From NCBI GenBank assembly GCA_024758765.1, contig CP101406.1, positions 558,001 through 622,000 of the forward strand: 64,000 bases of DNA, given 5' to 3'. This document shows, one piece after another, positions 49,188 through 59,792 of the stretch; the first letter of the stretch is position 1, and each line of letters opens with the position of its first letter. The position numbers were made by a program, and so were the translations under genes. Below the pieces are notes generated by a model. The model made no database searches. It saw nothing but the letters and a program-made list of their open reading frames with translations, and was not told the origin of the DNA. The stretch comes from Mycobacterium sp. SVM_VP21. Its GTDB lineage: Bacteria; Actinomycetota; Actinomycetes; Mycobacteriales; Mycobacteriaceae.

Positions 49188-49769
49188 ATGACCGAGAACA
49201 CCGGCAGCACCGTCGTCGCCGATCCTCCGATCGTCGACACCGAAGACCGCGGTCGCGAACAACGCTGGCCGCTGCCGACCGACCAGCAGAGCCTGCTGGA
49301 TCTGCTGCACCTGTGCTTCGACGAGTACTGGAACGAGATCTGGTTCGGAATCATCATGGAAGGCGCGGCCTGGGAAGTGGCCGCCCCAAACGCGCCACGC
49401 AAGATCGGCATGCTCGATGGCTACGCCACCATCGACTTCGGCCGCTGGCACTTTCACCTGTGCATCGGCAAGCACCGGGCCAGCGGTTCGGAGCTGGGTC
49501 GCATCCGCCGCTGTAGTCGGGCCGAGCTGTACCGCCGAATCGGCAAGGACGGCAACCCGCAGTCGTGGGGCGTGCGGCTGTTCAACGGGCGCGACGAGCA
49601 GATGATGACCGTGATGCTGCCGAACCCGTTCCTCACCAACGACCAGCAGATGCGCGACGAGCCCGAGTGGGCCCAGCTGGAGCTGTGGGACAAGCTGCGC
49701 GAGAAGTACCTGGGCCTCGGGCCGGACCCGGTGGACCGCGGCGGGAATCGGATCCGCTGCGGCGGTTAG
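49188..49769 (+). CDS. Conserved protein of unknown function linked to B12 uptake
   Basis: A 193-residue soluble protein, 14 bp after the btuD::fhuF gene with AAGGAAGG before its ATG, so in the same riboswitch-controlled transcript. It has an acidic N-terminus, then CFDEYWNEIWFGIIMEGAAW, a His/Cys cluster in RWHFHLCIGKH (about residues 86-96), CSRAELYRRI and EQMMTVMLPNPFL. The HxHxCx3H cluster could bind a metal or a corrinoid. No signal peptide. I cannot assign a known function. The 3' end runs into a 50-nt repeat. Confidence 0.75.
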   Translation: MTENTGSTVVADPPIVDTEDRGREQRWPLPTDQQSLLDLLHLCFDEYWNEIWFGIIMEGAAWEVAAPNAPRKIGMLDGYATIDFGRWHFHLCIGKHRASGSELGRIRRCSRAELYRRIGKDGNPQSWGVRLFNGRDEQMMTVMLPNPFLTNDQQMRDEPEWAQLELWDKLREKYLGLGPDPVDRGGNRIRCGG

Positions 49770-49808
49770 CGAGACTCGACGCAGGAGAGCCGAAGCTGGA
49801 CCGCCGCA
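49761..49808 (+). repeat. 50-nt dispersed repeat, copy 2
   Basis: Nearly the same as 18161-18210 (about 44 of 50 positions). It begins in the last codons of the preceding gene (GGCGGTTAG) and continues through CTCGACGCAGGAGAGCCGAAG to CCGCCGCA. No gene starts immediately after this copy. Confidence 0.7.
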
Positions 49809-49888
49809 ACAAACCCGGCGGTTAACAGCGTGGTTCGGTAACGGTTCGCCGGGTGGGAGTCTGGGGCAAAGTGATGTTGATTTTGCGT

Positions 49889-49923
49889 CCAGGGCTGTGC
49901 GCGCGGGGCGAGAACAGCCCTGG
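49889..49923. terminator. Bidirectional hairpin between btu operon and PPE gene
   Basis: Perfect 10-bp arms CCAGGGCTGT and ACAGCCCTGG around a 15-nt loop, placed between the convergent ends at 49769 and 49951. TTTTGCG lies upstream and AATTTC downstream; no long T-run. Confidence 0.65.
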
Positions 49924-49950
49924 CTGCAATTTCAACGCCGCCAGGTCCGG

Positions 49951-51687
49951 CTAGTCCGGCTCGCCCGGCCAGGTGTTGGGCATCATCGGGCTGACCGCCC
50001 CACCGCCGAACCCGTCGTCGGCCAGTGCGGTCAGCCCGCTCGGCCGTGCGCTGGCCACCCGGTGGGTGCCACCGGCGAAGCCCTGTGATCCGGCACCCCT
50101 ACTCGAGGCGACCGCCCCGGCAAGTTCCGGCACCGGATCCGGCTCCAGGTCCATGTACTCGTAGCCCCGGCCCAGCATGCCGACCTTGGCCTTACGCCGA
50201 CGTCGCTGCGCGGCCTTCTGCTCCACCGGCTCCTCCGCGGGCGCCGCCGCACTGTCCGGTTTCGGTGCCGCCTTCTTGCGGGAGCTGGTACCCGAGCCCC
50301 GACGAGCGCCCATGTCCAGGCCACCGACCATGTACATGTAGGCCGGCATGGTGACCGACGGCGGTCCCGCCGGAGTCGGCGGCGGGGCGGCGGGCGGCGG
50401 AGCGGCAGCTGCTGCCGGTGCCGGGGCCGGGGCGGGCGCGGGAGCCGGGGCGGGCGCCGGTGCGGGAGCCGGTGCCGGCGGCTGAGCCAGGGCCAGTCCC
50501 GGCGGGGGCGCGGGTGGCGGCGGCACCGCAGCGGCCAACGCATGATGTGCCATCGCCCCGATACCCAGACCGCCGATCACTCCCGCAGATCCGAGCACGG
50601 TCGTGCCGGCCATCGTGGCGGCCAGCGCCGGCAGCAGCGCCGTCTGGGTGATCAGGTAGTTCATTGCCTGGATGGTGTTGCCGATCGTCGACGTGACGAT
50701 CTCGACCATCGCCAAGGGCACGACCAGGCCCAACCCCTGGGGGTTGAACAGGGCGGTGTACATGATCGCGATCAGGTCGTCGATGATGACGATGCTGGTG
50801 AACGCGAAGTAGGAGCCCGGGTCCAGCGGCACCGAGAAGACGTAGGCCAGGCTCGCCGGGTTGAAGAAGCTCAGCGGGTTACCCGACCAGGCCAGCCACG
50901 ACCCGGGCACCCCCGGCGGTGGCAGCAACGACGATCCGCCTTGCAGTCCTGCGAAGAACTTGGCCAGCGGGTCCGCGAAGCCGGTGAAGCCGACCTTGGT
51001 GAAGAACTCCTGCCATTCGAGATACGCCGGATACTGACTGACATCGGGGTAGGGCGGATGCGGGACCAGGCTTTCGAGCCATTTGGCGAAGTCCAGAAAC
51101 CACTGCGGTGGCTGCGGCGCGGTGTCCGCCGCGCTGCCGGGCGTCTTGAGCACCACTGGCGCCGGTTCGGTCTGGGCTGCCGCCGCGGTGGCCACCGCCG
51201 CGCCGGCCACCGCCTGGTAGGTGGTCATCACAGCCGCAGCCTGCGCCCACATTCGCGCGTAGTCGGCCTCGTTCAACGCGATCGGAATCGTGTTGACACC
51301 GAAGAAGTTTGTGCCCACCAGCACCGCGTGGGTGACATGGTTGGCGACCAACTCGGCCATGGTCGGCATCGCCGCCAACGCGGCGGTGTAACCCGCGGCC
51401 GCCGTCTCCTGTTGAGCCGCCGTGGCGGCACTGTTGGTGACGGCACGCAGCAGCCAGGCCAGATACGGAGCGTTGGCGGCCACGAAGGCCTCGGCGGACG
51501 GGCCCTGCCACGCCCCCGCCTGCACTGCGCCCAGCACTGCCGTCAGTTCGTCGGCGACCGCGGCGTATTCAGTGCTCAGCGCGCTCCACGCGGCGGCCGA
51601 TGACAGCAATGGCCCGGCCCCCGGTCCGGCCGACAGTGCCGTTGAATGTACTTCTGGCGGAGAGGCCATCCAGATCGGTGCAGTCAT
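49951..51687 (-). CDS. PPE-family protein, PPE2-like, under a cobalamin riboswitch
   Basis: 578 residues. The PPE domain (about 1-175) has Pro10-Pro11-Glu12 and the WxG turn W60-Q61-G62, the type VII secretion signature region. After a middle hydrophobic region comes a long (AP)n tract (about 410-440), then the basic segment [20 protein letters not shown] and the end [15 protein letters not shown], both as in M. tuberculosis PPE2, where the basic motif was reported as a nuclear-localisation signal. PPE2 is also next to cob genes under a B12 riboswitch. An outer-membrane uptake role is inferred. Confidence 0.93.
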   Translation of the reverse strand: MTAPIWMASPPEVHSTALSAGPGAGPLLSSAAAWSALSTEYAAVADELTAVLGAVQAGAWQGPSAEAFVAANAPYLAWLLRAVTNSAATAAQQETAAAGYTAALAAMPTMAELVANHVTHAVLVGTNFFGVNTIPIALNEADYARMWAQAAAVMTTYQAVAGAAVATAAAAQTEPAPVVLKTPGSAADTAPQPPQWFLDFAKWLESLVPHPPYPDVSQYPAYLEWQEFFTKVGFTGFADPLAKFFAGLQGGSSLLPPPGVPGSWLAWSGNPLSFFNPASLAYVFSVPLDPGSYFAFTSIVIIDDLIAIMYTALFNPQGLGLVVPLAMVEIVTSTIGNTIQAMNYLITQTALLPALAATMAGTTVLGSAGVIGGLGIGAMAHHALAAAVPPPPAPPPGLALAQPPAPAPAPAPAPAPAPAPAPAPAAAAAPPPAAPPPTPAGPPSVTMPAYMYMVGGLDMGARRGSGTSSRKKAAPKPDSAAAPAEEPVEQKAAQRRRRKAKVGMLGRGYEYMDLEPDPVPELAGAVASSRGAGSQGFAGGTHRVASARPSGLTALADDGFGGGAVSPMMPNTWPGEPD

Positions 51688-51724
51688 CGCAGGCCGCCGG
51701 ATGCCACCCGAAAGGGGCGCAACA

Positions 51725-51920
51725 TGGGAGTTTTTCAGCTCTCTCGGGGTACACCGCCCCGGGTCGCAGGATGCGACGATGTGAGTGTCCTGACTCTCGG
51801 ATCAACGCTCGCCTCGCCTTCCAGCTCCATCAGAGCCGTGGCAGTTGAGGGTCGCTCCCCGATCACAGTGGCGGGACCGTGCCGGATTCACACCGGCTTC
51901 CTGCACCATCGTTGCCGTAC
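51725..51920 (-). ncRNA. Cobalamin riboswitch upstream of the first PPE gene
   Basis: On the minus strand: CAGGAAGCCGGTGTGAATCC, GGCACGGTCCCGCCACTGTG, a variable arm, and GAGAGTCAGGACACTCAC (aptamer about 51781-51918). The expression platform GGGGCGGTGTACCCCGAGAG (about 51742-51762) precedes the PPE ATG at 51687. A probable -10 TGCGATAAT lies at 51927-51935, near the end of the co-directional mocR gene. Confidence 0.93.
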
Positions 51921-51966
51921 CGGGGCATTATCGCACGCTGCGGCACGCAACGCCGGCAAAGCGCGG

Positions 51967-53274
51967 CTACACGCTGGCCCGGCCGGGGCCGCGCACCGCG
52001 TTGGCGACCGCATCGGCCAGCGGTTCGATGTCGGCGGGCGCCAACTCGGCGATGGTGACCCGTAGGCCCGGGGCACCCCGAATCCGGAACCGCGCCCCCG
52101 GGGCCGCGGCCCAGCCCGCGGCGAACAACGCCGTCATCGCCAGCGCCTCGTCGGGTACCGGGATCCACACGTTGAGCCCGGACCGGCCGTGCGCGCTCAC
52201 GCCCCGGTCGGCCAGCGCCGTGCATAACCCGACCCGGGCCGCGCGATAGGCGGATTCGGCGTTGGCCACCTGCCTTGTCGCCGCGTCGTCGCGCCACAGC
52301 TCGACGGCCAGGTTCTGCAGCAGGTGGCTGACCCAGCCCGGCCCGAGCCGCTGGCGACCCTGCACCCGTTCGACGGTGCGCTGGTCACCGGCCAGCACCG
52401 CCAGCCGCAGGTCCGGGCCATACGCCTTGGCCGCCGACCGGATGAACGCCCAGTTTCGGGTCACGCCTGCCAGCGGGTGCAGCGACACCCCGGCGATCGC
52501 CGCACCGTGGTCGTCTTCGACCACCAATACGTCTGCTCCGTCCAGCAGTGCCCGCAGGGCATCGGATCGTTCGGCGGAAACTGCTGCGCCGGTGGGATTT
52601 TGGGCGCGGCTGGTCACCACCACTGCGCGTACCCCGTGTTGCAGCGCGCGGTCCAGGTCGGCAGGCAGCGGACCGTCGTCATCGACTCCGACCGGCTCCG
52701 GAGTCAGCCCCAGCGCGCCGAGCAGATCGAGCAGATTGGGCCAGCCCGGATCTTCGACGGCCACCCGGTCGCCCGGACGCAGGTGGGCGCAGAGCACCCG
52801 CTCGATTCCGTCCAGGGCTCCGGAAGTGACCGCGAGGTGGTCGGCCGGGACGCCGTCGGCGACCAGTTCGGCTGCGGCATGCTCGGCCAGCGCCGACGCG
52901 ATCGGCGGATGTCCGTAGAGCACAACGGGTCCCGGCGCAGCGGCGATGATGGGCAGCAGCGCCGGGTTGGGGTTTCCGGAGGACAGGTCCCGCACGCCCG
53001 AGGGCACGGCCAGCCCGCGCAGCGACCGTGGTGTGGTCGCCGGCCGATCACGCACCCGGGTGCCGCGTCGGCCCGAGCTTTCGACGGCGCCGCGGTCGCG
53101 CAACAGCCGGTAGGCGGCGGCGACGGTGTTCGGATTCACCCCGAGTTGCTGGGCCAGCCCGCGGATCGGCGGCAGTGCGGCCCCGGGCGCCAACGCACCG
53201 CACGCGATGCCCTCCTCGACGCTGGCCGCGATAGCCTCGGCTCCCCCACCGTTAATGCTGTATTGTACTGGCAC
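51967..53274 (-). CDS. MocR/PdxR-type GntR-aminotransferase regulator
   Basis: 435 residues with an N-terminal GntR winged helix (about 10-75: LPPIRGLAQQLGVNPNTVAAAYRLL) and a C-terminal class I aminotransferase-like domain with the PLP Lys in IRSAAKAYGPDLRLAVL and SRAQNPTGAAV. Such regulators sense PLP or amino-acid adducts. GTG start 53274; its first codons overlap an operator repeat, suggesting autoregulation. It is divergent from a PPOX-family gene, the usual partner arrangement for vitamin B6-related MocR proteins. Confidence 0.9.
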   Translation of the reverse strand: MPVQYSINGGGAEAIAASVEEGIACGALAPGAALPPIRGLAQQLGVNPNTVAAAYRLLRDRGAVESSGRRGTRVRDRPATTPRSLRGLAVPSGVRDLSSGNPNPALLPIIAAAPGPVVLYGHPPIASALAEHAAAELVADGVPADHLAVTSGALDGIERVLCAHLRPGDRVAVEDPGWPNLLDLLGALGLTPEPVGVDDDGPLPADLDRALQHGVRAVVVTSRAQNPTGAAVSAERSDALRALLDGADVLVVEDDHGAAIAGVSLHPLAGVTRNWAFIRSAAKAYGPDLRLAVLAGDQRTVERVQGRQRLGPGWVSHLLQNLAVELWRDDAATRQVANAESAYRAARVGLCTALADRGVSAHGRSGLNVWIPVPDEALAMTALFAAGWAAAPGARFRIRGAPGLRVTIAELAPADIEPLADAVANAVRGPGRASV

Positions 53275-53296
53275 ATCTTATATATTGCACTAGTAC
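53262..53296. promoter_or_regulatory. MocR operator: two direct repeats 22 bp apart
   Basis: ATTGTACTGGCAC (53262-53274) and ATTGCACTAGTAC (53284-53296) match at 10 of 13 positions and start 22 bp apart, two helical turns. They sit between the divergent mocR and PPOX starts. The direct-repeat geometry fits known MocR/PdxR sites. Confidence 0.65.
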
Positions 53297-53313
53297 ATTA
53301 TTGGAGGCAACCC

Positions 53314-53970
53314 GTGTCTTACGCGCCGACCCCACAGACCACCCCCACCCGGTATCGGGAGCGGGCCCGCTACGACCGCGACATCGTGCACCGCATCCTG
53401 GACGAGGCGCTGATCTGCCATCTGGGTTACACCCGCGACGGCCATCCGGTGGTGCTGCCGACCACACACGCCCGGGTCGAGGAGACCCTGTATCTGCACG
53501 GCTCCACCGGCAGCGGCCCGGTGCTGGCCGCCGGTCCCGCCGGTCTGCCGGTCTGCGTCACCGCCACCCTGGTCGACGGGCTGGTGCTGGCCCGCTCGGC
53601 GCTGCACCATTCGATGGCCTACCGCTCGGTGGTCGTCATCGGCGCCGCGCGCCTGGTCGACGACGAGGCCGAGAAGCGGCTCGGGCTCGACGCACTGCTC
53701 GATCACGTCGCACCCGGGCGGGCCGCCGACTCCCGACCGCCCAACCGTCGGGAACTGGCGGCGACGGCCGTGCTGGCCCTCGACCTGGTGAAGGTGTCCG
53801 CCTCGGTGCGCGACGGCGGCCCCAACGACGAGCCCGAAGACGTCGCGTTGCCGCACTGGGCGGGAGTGGTTCCGCTGCGGATGGTCGCCGGCCGCCCGGA
53901 GCCGTCCGCCGATCTCGACCCTGCCATCACGCTGCCGCCTTACCTGGAGTCTTACCGCAGACCGCGGTGA
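53314..53970 (+). CDS. Pyridoxamine 5'-phosphate oxidase-related FMN-binding protein
   Basis: 218 residues, split-barrel flavoprotein of the PNPOx-like group. Segments: [33 protein letters not shown] and [21 protein letters not shown] start 53314 with TTGGAGG upstream. Divergent from MocR and likely its target; it may act on B6 vitamers or another substrate. The 3' end overlaps the convergent PPE gene by 19 bp. Confidence 0.85.
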   Translation: MSYAPTPQTTPTRYRERARYDRDIVHRILDEALICHLGYTRDGHPVVLPTTHARVEETLYLHGSTGSGPVLAAGPAGLPVCVTATLVDGLVLARSALHHSMAYRSVVVIGAARLVDDEAEKRLGLDALLDHVAPGRAADSRPPNRRELAATAVLALDLVKVSASVRDGGPNDEPEDVALPHWAGVVPLRMVAGRPEPSADLDPAITLPPYLESYRRPR

Positions 53971-55550
53971 TACTCCGGCCTCCAGGTGCCCGGCGTCATG
54001 GGAGTCGTGGCACCGCCGCCGAAGGCGTCGGCCGCCAAGACGGTGAGTCCGCTCGGCTCGACGGCATCCTCGGCGTCCTCCAGGTCCATGTATTCATACC
54101 CGCGGCCGAGCATGTCGACCTTCGCGCGCCGCCGCCGGCGGGCCTTGGCCTTCTCCTCGGCGACGACGGCCTCCGCGGGCGCTGCCGCGGCGTCGGGTTC
54201 GGGGGCCTTGCGTCGGCGCGCACTGGTGCCCGCGGACCGACGGGCCTGCTGGCTCGCGCCGGCGACCAGGTACATCGCGGCCAGACTGTCTCCCGGGGAC
54301 AGCGGTGGTGCGGGCGGAGGCGGCGGCGCCGACGGCGCTGCGGGCGGCGCCGATGCAACCGCGGGCGCCGGAGCGGGTGCCGGGGCCGGGGCGGGAACCG
54401 GCGGCGTGGGAGCGACCGTCACCCCGGCGAAGGGCGGGGGCATGATCGGAACCACCGGCACCGGAACCGCATGCAGCGCGGCCAGGCCGGACAACCCCGC
54501 CAATCCGGCCAACGGTGCCGCGGCCAGCGGCGCCAATGCGGCGGTCAGCATCGGCAGCACCACCGGAATCAACACCAGAGCCTGCTCCAACAGGGTCTTG
54601 AGCAGCGCAATCACGTCGGTGATGATCGTGCCGACCGCTTCCACGGCGGCAAACATCAGCGTGAACGCAATGGTGCTGGGGTTACCGGAAGCGAACGCTG
54701 CGGCGATATCGGCGCCGATGAAGGCGAACGTCTGCGACAGGTAGGCGGCGAACGACCCGAAGTCCATCGGATAGCCGATCGCGAACGCCAGGTTGTAGGG
54801 ACTCAGAAAGCTCAGCGGGTTGCCCAGGATCGGCAGCCAGGGGTCGAACCCACTGAACAACGACTGGAAGAGCGGGTTGCTCGCCAGCTCGTTGATCATC
54901 GGCTGCAGCACATTGTTGTAGAAGTCGATGTAGCCGCTGTTCTGCAGCCATTCCATGATTTCGTTCTGCCGATCCGGCGGGAGCTGCGGCTGGCTGGCGT
55001 CCGCGGACTGCGCTTTGGCGATCTGCGGCGCTGCCGACGTCTGCGGGCTCGACGCCACCGCGGTGCCCGCGACGGCCTGATAGGTGGTCATCACCGTGGC
55101 GGCCTGCAACCACATCCGGCCGTAGTCGGCCTCATTGAGCGTGATCGGGATGGTGTTGACGCCGAAGAAGTTGGTGGCCACCAGCACCGCGTGGGTAGCG
55201 TGGTTGGCCGCGAGCTCACCCAGCGTCGGCATCGCAGCCAGTGCGGTGCTGTAGGCGGTGGCTGCGGCCTGCTGGGCGGCGGCGGTCAGGGCACTGGCCA
55301 CGCCGGCTTGGATCAGCCACGCCAGATACGGCAGATTCGCCGCCAGATACGCGTCGGCGCTAGGTCCCTGCCAGGCCCCGGCCTGCACCGTGCCCAGCAG
55401 CGCCGTCAACTCTTCGGCGACCGCACCGTATTCGGCGCTCAAGGCGTTCCAGGCGGCCGCCGACGCCAGCAACGGCCCGGCGCCCGGGCCGGCCGACAGC
55501 AGGGTGGAGTGGACTTCCGGAGGTGACGCGATCCAGATCGGCGCGGTCAC
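53952..55550 (-). CDS. Second PPE2-like PPE-family protein, under its own cobalamin riboswitch
   Basis: 532 residues from GTG 55550, which gives the same N-terminus as its paralogue ([14 protein letters not shown]). PPE and WxG (W60) are in the same positions. A middle hydrophobic region is followed by Pro/Ala-rich tracts, then [20 protein letters not shown] and the end segment [15 protein letters not shown]. The leader is also homologous to that of the first PPE gene, so gene and riboswitch were duplicated together around the mocR-PPOX pair. It probably serves the same B12-linked function. Confidence 0.92.
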   Translation of the reverse strand: MTAPIWIASPPEVHSTLLSAGPGAGPLLASAAAWNALSAEYGAVAEELTALLGTVQAGAWQGPSADAYLAANLPYLAWLIQAGVASALTAAAQQAAATAYSTALAAMPTLGELAANHATHAVLVATNFFGVNTIPITLNEADYGRMWLQAATVMTTYQAVAGTAVASSPQTSAAPQIAKAQSADASQPQLPPDRQNEIMEWLQNSGYIDFYNNVLQPMINELASNPLFQSLFSGFDPWLPILGNPLSFLSPYNLAFAIGYPMDFGSFAAYLSQTFAFIGADIAAAFASGNPSTIAFTLMFAAVEAVGTIITDVIALLKTLLEQALVLIPVVLPMLTAALAPLAAAPLAGLAGLSGLAALHAVPVPVVPIMPPPFAGVTVAPTPPVPAPAPAPAPAPAVASAPPAAPSAPPPPPAPPLSPGDSLAAMYLVAGASQQARRSAGTSARRRKAPEPDAAAAPAEAVVAEEKAKARRRRRAKVDMLGRGYEYMDLEDAEDAVEPSGLTVLAADAFGGGATTPMTPGTWRPEYHRGLR

Positions 55551-55559
55551 GTTCGCCAG

Positions 55560-55692
55560 CTCTCTCGGGGTCGTCCGCCCCAAACCGAGGGTGCAACGAT
55601 GCAGTATCTGGCTCTCGGTGAGTTCACTCCCCGATCACAGTGGCGGGACCGCTCCGGATTCGCACCGGCTTCCTACATCGTCGTCGCCTTAC
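55560..55692 (-). ncRNA. Cobalamin riboswitch upstream of the second PPE gene
   Basis: On the minus strand: TAGGAAGCCGGTGCGAATCC, GGAGCGGTCCCGCCACTGTG, a shorter variable arm than in the others, and GAGAGCCAGATACTGC (aptamer about 55598-55692). The platform hairpin GGGGCGGACGACCCC at about 55567-55582 precedes the GTG. A probable -10 TGCGACAAT lies at 55699-55707. Confidence 0.9.
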
Positions 55693-55736
55693 CGGCGAAT
55701 TGTCGCACGCCTAATGCCGCCGACCACCGACAATCA

Positions 55737-55800
55737 CCGCCGAGAGCCAAATCCACGACGCCTGTGTCGGCGTGTCTGTCGTGGATTTGGCTCTCGGCGG
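55737..55800. terminator. 23-bp perfect hairpin downstream of icd
   Basis: Left arm 55737-55759 (CCGCCGAGAGCC...CACGAC) and right arm 55778-55800 pair perfectly over 23 bp around an 18-nt loop. It lies 4 bp after the end of the minus-strand icd gene and upstream of the PPE riboswitch promoter. There is no T-run. It probably terminates icd. Confidence 0.75.
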
Positions 55801-55804
55801 AAGA

Positions 55805-58039
<2,235 letters not shown>

Positions 58040-58182
58040 GGCTGTTCTCCCGGCGTCAGGGGCTTAGGTGTTCGATTGTCCCGCGTTGTACACGGCGGCA
58101 TCAGTATCGCGTACCGCTCCGCTGGCGTTCACGGCCGGTGAGCAGGTGGCGACACCTCTATGAGATGCGATAGGCTGCGTGG

Positions 58183-58310
58183 CGGTCATGAGTGCCAGCG
58201 CGAAGCCCCGGCTTGCTGGCCGGCAACCCTCCAACCGCGGTGGGGTGCCCCGGGTGATGACCGGGTTGAGTAGCCACTATCGGCTACGCGGCAAGCGCGG
58301 GTCCGCCACA
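58183..58310 (+). ncRNA. SAM-IV riboswitch upstream of metC
   Basis: GGTCATGAGTGCCAGCG, AGCCCCGGCTTGCTGGCCGG, CAACCCTCCAACCGCGGTGG, GGTGCCCCGGGTGATGACC is the actinobacterial SAM-IV core, followed by a stem CGGCTACGCG-type element. It senses S-adenosylmethionine and should repress the methionine biosynthesis genes that follow. Confidence 0.92.
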
Positions 58311-58340
58311 ACGGGCCCCCCGAGTAGACAGGGGAACCTG

Positions 58341-58385
58341 ATGCGTGCCTCCTTGCGCCCGCTCACCCGTTGCTGTTGTCGCTGA
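58341..58385 (+). CDS. Polycysteine leader peptide (14 codons)
   Basis: ATG 58341 reads MRASLRPLTRCCCR and ends with TGA at 58385, with AGGGGA shortly before the start. Three consecutive Cys codons (TGC TGT TGT) stand four codons from the stop. Short ORFs with runs of Cys codons have been described in mycobacteria as cysteine-responsive attenuators of sulfur genes. Its place between the SAM-IV riboswitch and metC fits that role. Translation is inferred. Confidence 0.7.
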   Translation: MRASLRPLTRCCCR

Positions 58386-58443
58386 ATCCACGCCTAATCC
58401 GCACGTCACCCAGCGACAACACATCCGAGGACACCATTCAGCA

Positions 58444-59781
58444 ATGACCGACAACAACATCGACCCCAGTTCGCACTGGTCCTTCGAGACCAAGCAGGTC
58501 CACGCCGGGCAGGTTCCCGACGCGGCCACCAATGCCCGCGCGCTGCCGATCTACCAGACCACCTCCTACACGTTCGACAACACCGATCACGCGGCCAAGC
58601 TGTTCGGTCTGGAGCAGCCGGGCAACATCTACACCCGGATCATGAACCCGACCAATGACGTCGTCGAGCAGCGCATCGCCGCGCTCGAAGGTGGGGTCGC
58701 GGCGCTGCTGGTGGCCTCCGGGTCCGCCGCGGCAACCTTCGCGATCCTCAATCTCGCCGGCGCGGGCGACCACATCGTCTCCAGCCCGCGGCTCTACGGC
58801 GGCACCTACAACCTGTTCCACTACTCGCTGACCAAGCTGGGTATCGAGACCACCTTTGTCGAGGACCCCGATGACCTGGAGTCCTGGCGGGCGGCGGTGC
58901 GGCCCAACACTAAGGCTTTCTTCGCCGAGACCATCTCCAACCCGAAGATCGACGTACTCGACATCCCGGGTGTGTCGGGCGTGGCCCACGACAACGGCGT
59001 GCCCCTGATCGTCGACAACACCGTGGCGACCCCGTACCTGATCCAGCCGCTGGCCCACGGTGCCGACATCGTGGTGCACTCGGCTACCAAGTACTTGGGC
59101 GGACACGGCGCGGCGATCGCAGGCGTGATCGTCGACGGTGGGACCTTCGACTGGACGCAGGGCCGCCACCCCGGTTTCACCACACCCGACCCGAGCTACC
59201 ACGGAGCGGTCTTCGCCGACCTGGGAGCGCCCGCGTTCGCACTCAAGGCCCGCGTGCAGCTGCTGCGCGACCTGGGATCCGCGATCTCGCCGTTCAATGC
59301 CTTCCTGATCGCCCAGGGCCTGGAGACATTGAGCCTGCGAGTGGAGCGGCACGTCGCCAACGCTCAGCGGGTCGCGGAGTTCCTGGAGGCCCGCGACGAC
59401 GTGCTGAGCGTCAACTACGCCGGGCTGGCCAGCTCGCCGTGGCATGCACGGGCGCAGCAGCTGGCACCGAAGGGTGTCGGCGGCGTGCTCTCCTTCGAGC
59501 TCGCCGGCGGTATCGAAGCCGGCAAGGCGTTCGTCGACGCACTGCAGCTGCACAGCCACGTCGCCAACATCGGTGATGTGCGTTCGCTGGTGATTCACCC
59601 GGCGTCGACGACGCACGGCCAGCTCAGCGCCGAAGAACAGCTGGCCAGCGGTGTCACCCCGGGCCTGGTTCGCCTGGCGGTCGGCATCGAGGGCATCGAC
59701 GACATCCTGGCGGACCTGGAACTCGGCTTCGCCGCGGCCTCGGCACAGCTCGGCGACTCGTCGGCGCTGGCGGCCCGTTGA
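58444..59781 (+). CDS. metC: O-acetylhomoserine sulfhydrylase (aminocarboxypropyltransferase)
   Basis: PLP enzyme of the Cys/Met metabolism family making homocysteine from O-acetylhomoserine and sulfide, 445 residues. [39 protein letters not shown], the PLP Lys in [17 protein letters not shown], and the C-terminal [13 protein letters not shown]. Named metC in M. tuberculosis (Rv3340) though it is not a cystathionine lyase. Controlled by the SAM-IV riboswitch and probably the polycysteine leader. metA follows after 11 bp. Confidence 0.96.
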   Translation: MTDNNIDPSSHWSFETKQVHAGQVPDAATNARALPIYQTTSYTFDNTDHAAKLFGLEQPGNIYTRIMNPTNDVVEQRIAALEGGVAALLVASGSAAATFAILNLAGAGDHIVSSPRLYGGTYNLFHYSLTKLGIETTFVEDPDDLESWRAAVRPNTKAFFAETISNPKIDVLDIPGVSGVAHDNGVPLIVDNTVATPYLIQPLAHGADIVVHSATKYLGGHGAAIAGVIVDGGTFDWTQGRHPGFTTPDPSYHGAVFADLGAPAFALKARVQLLRDLGSAISPFNAFLIAQGLETLSLRVERHVANAQRVAEFLEARDDVLSVNYAGLASSPWHARAQQLAPKGVGGVLSFELAGGIEAGKAFVDALQLHSHVANIGDVRSLVIHPASTTHGQLSAEEQLASGVTPGLVRLAVGIEGIDDILADLELGFAAASAQLGDSSALAAR

Positions 59782-59792
59782 GGCGGTCCCCG

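Noticed and set aside
50400..50490. A tandem DNA repeat of unknown type
   Set aside because: It is the coding sequence of the Ala-Pro tract of the PPE protein, in frame and with varied codons.
58179..58340. A protein-coding start inside the metC leader
   Set aside because: The sequence is the SAM-IV aptamer. Only the last 14 codons with the Cys run look like a real leader ORF.
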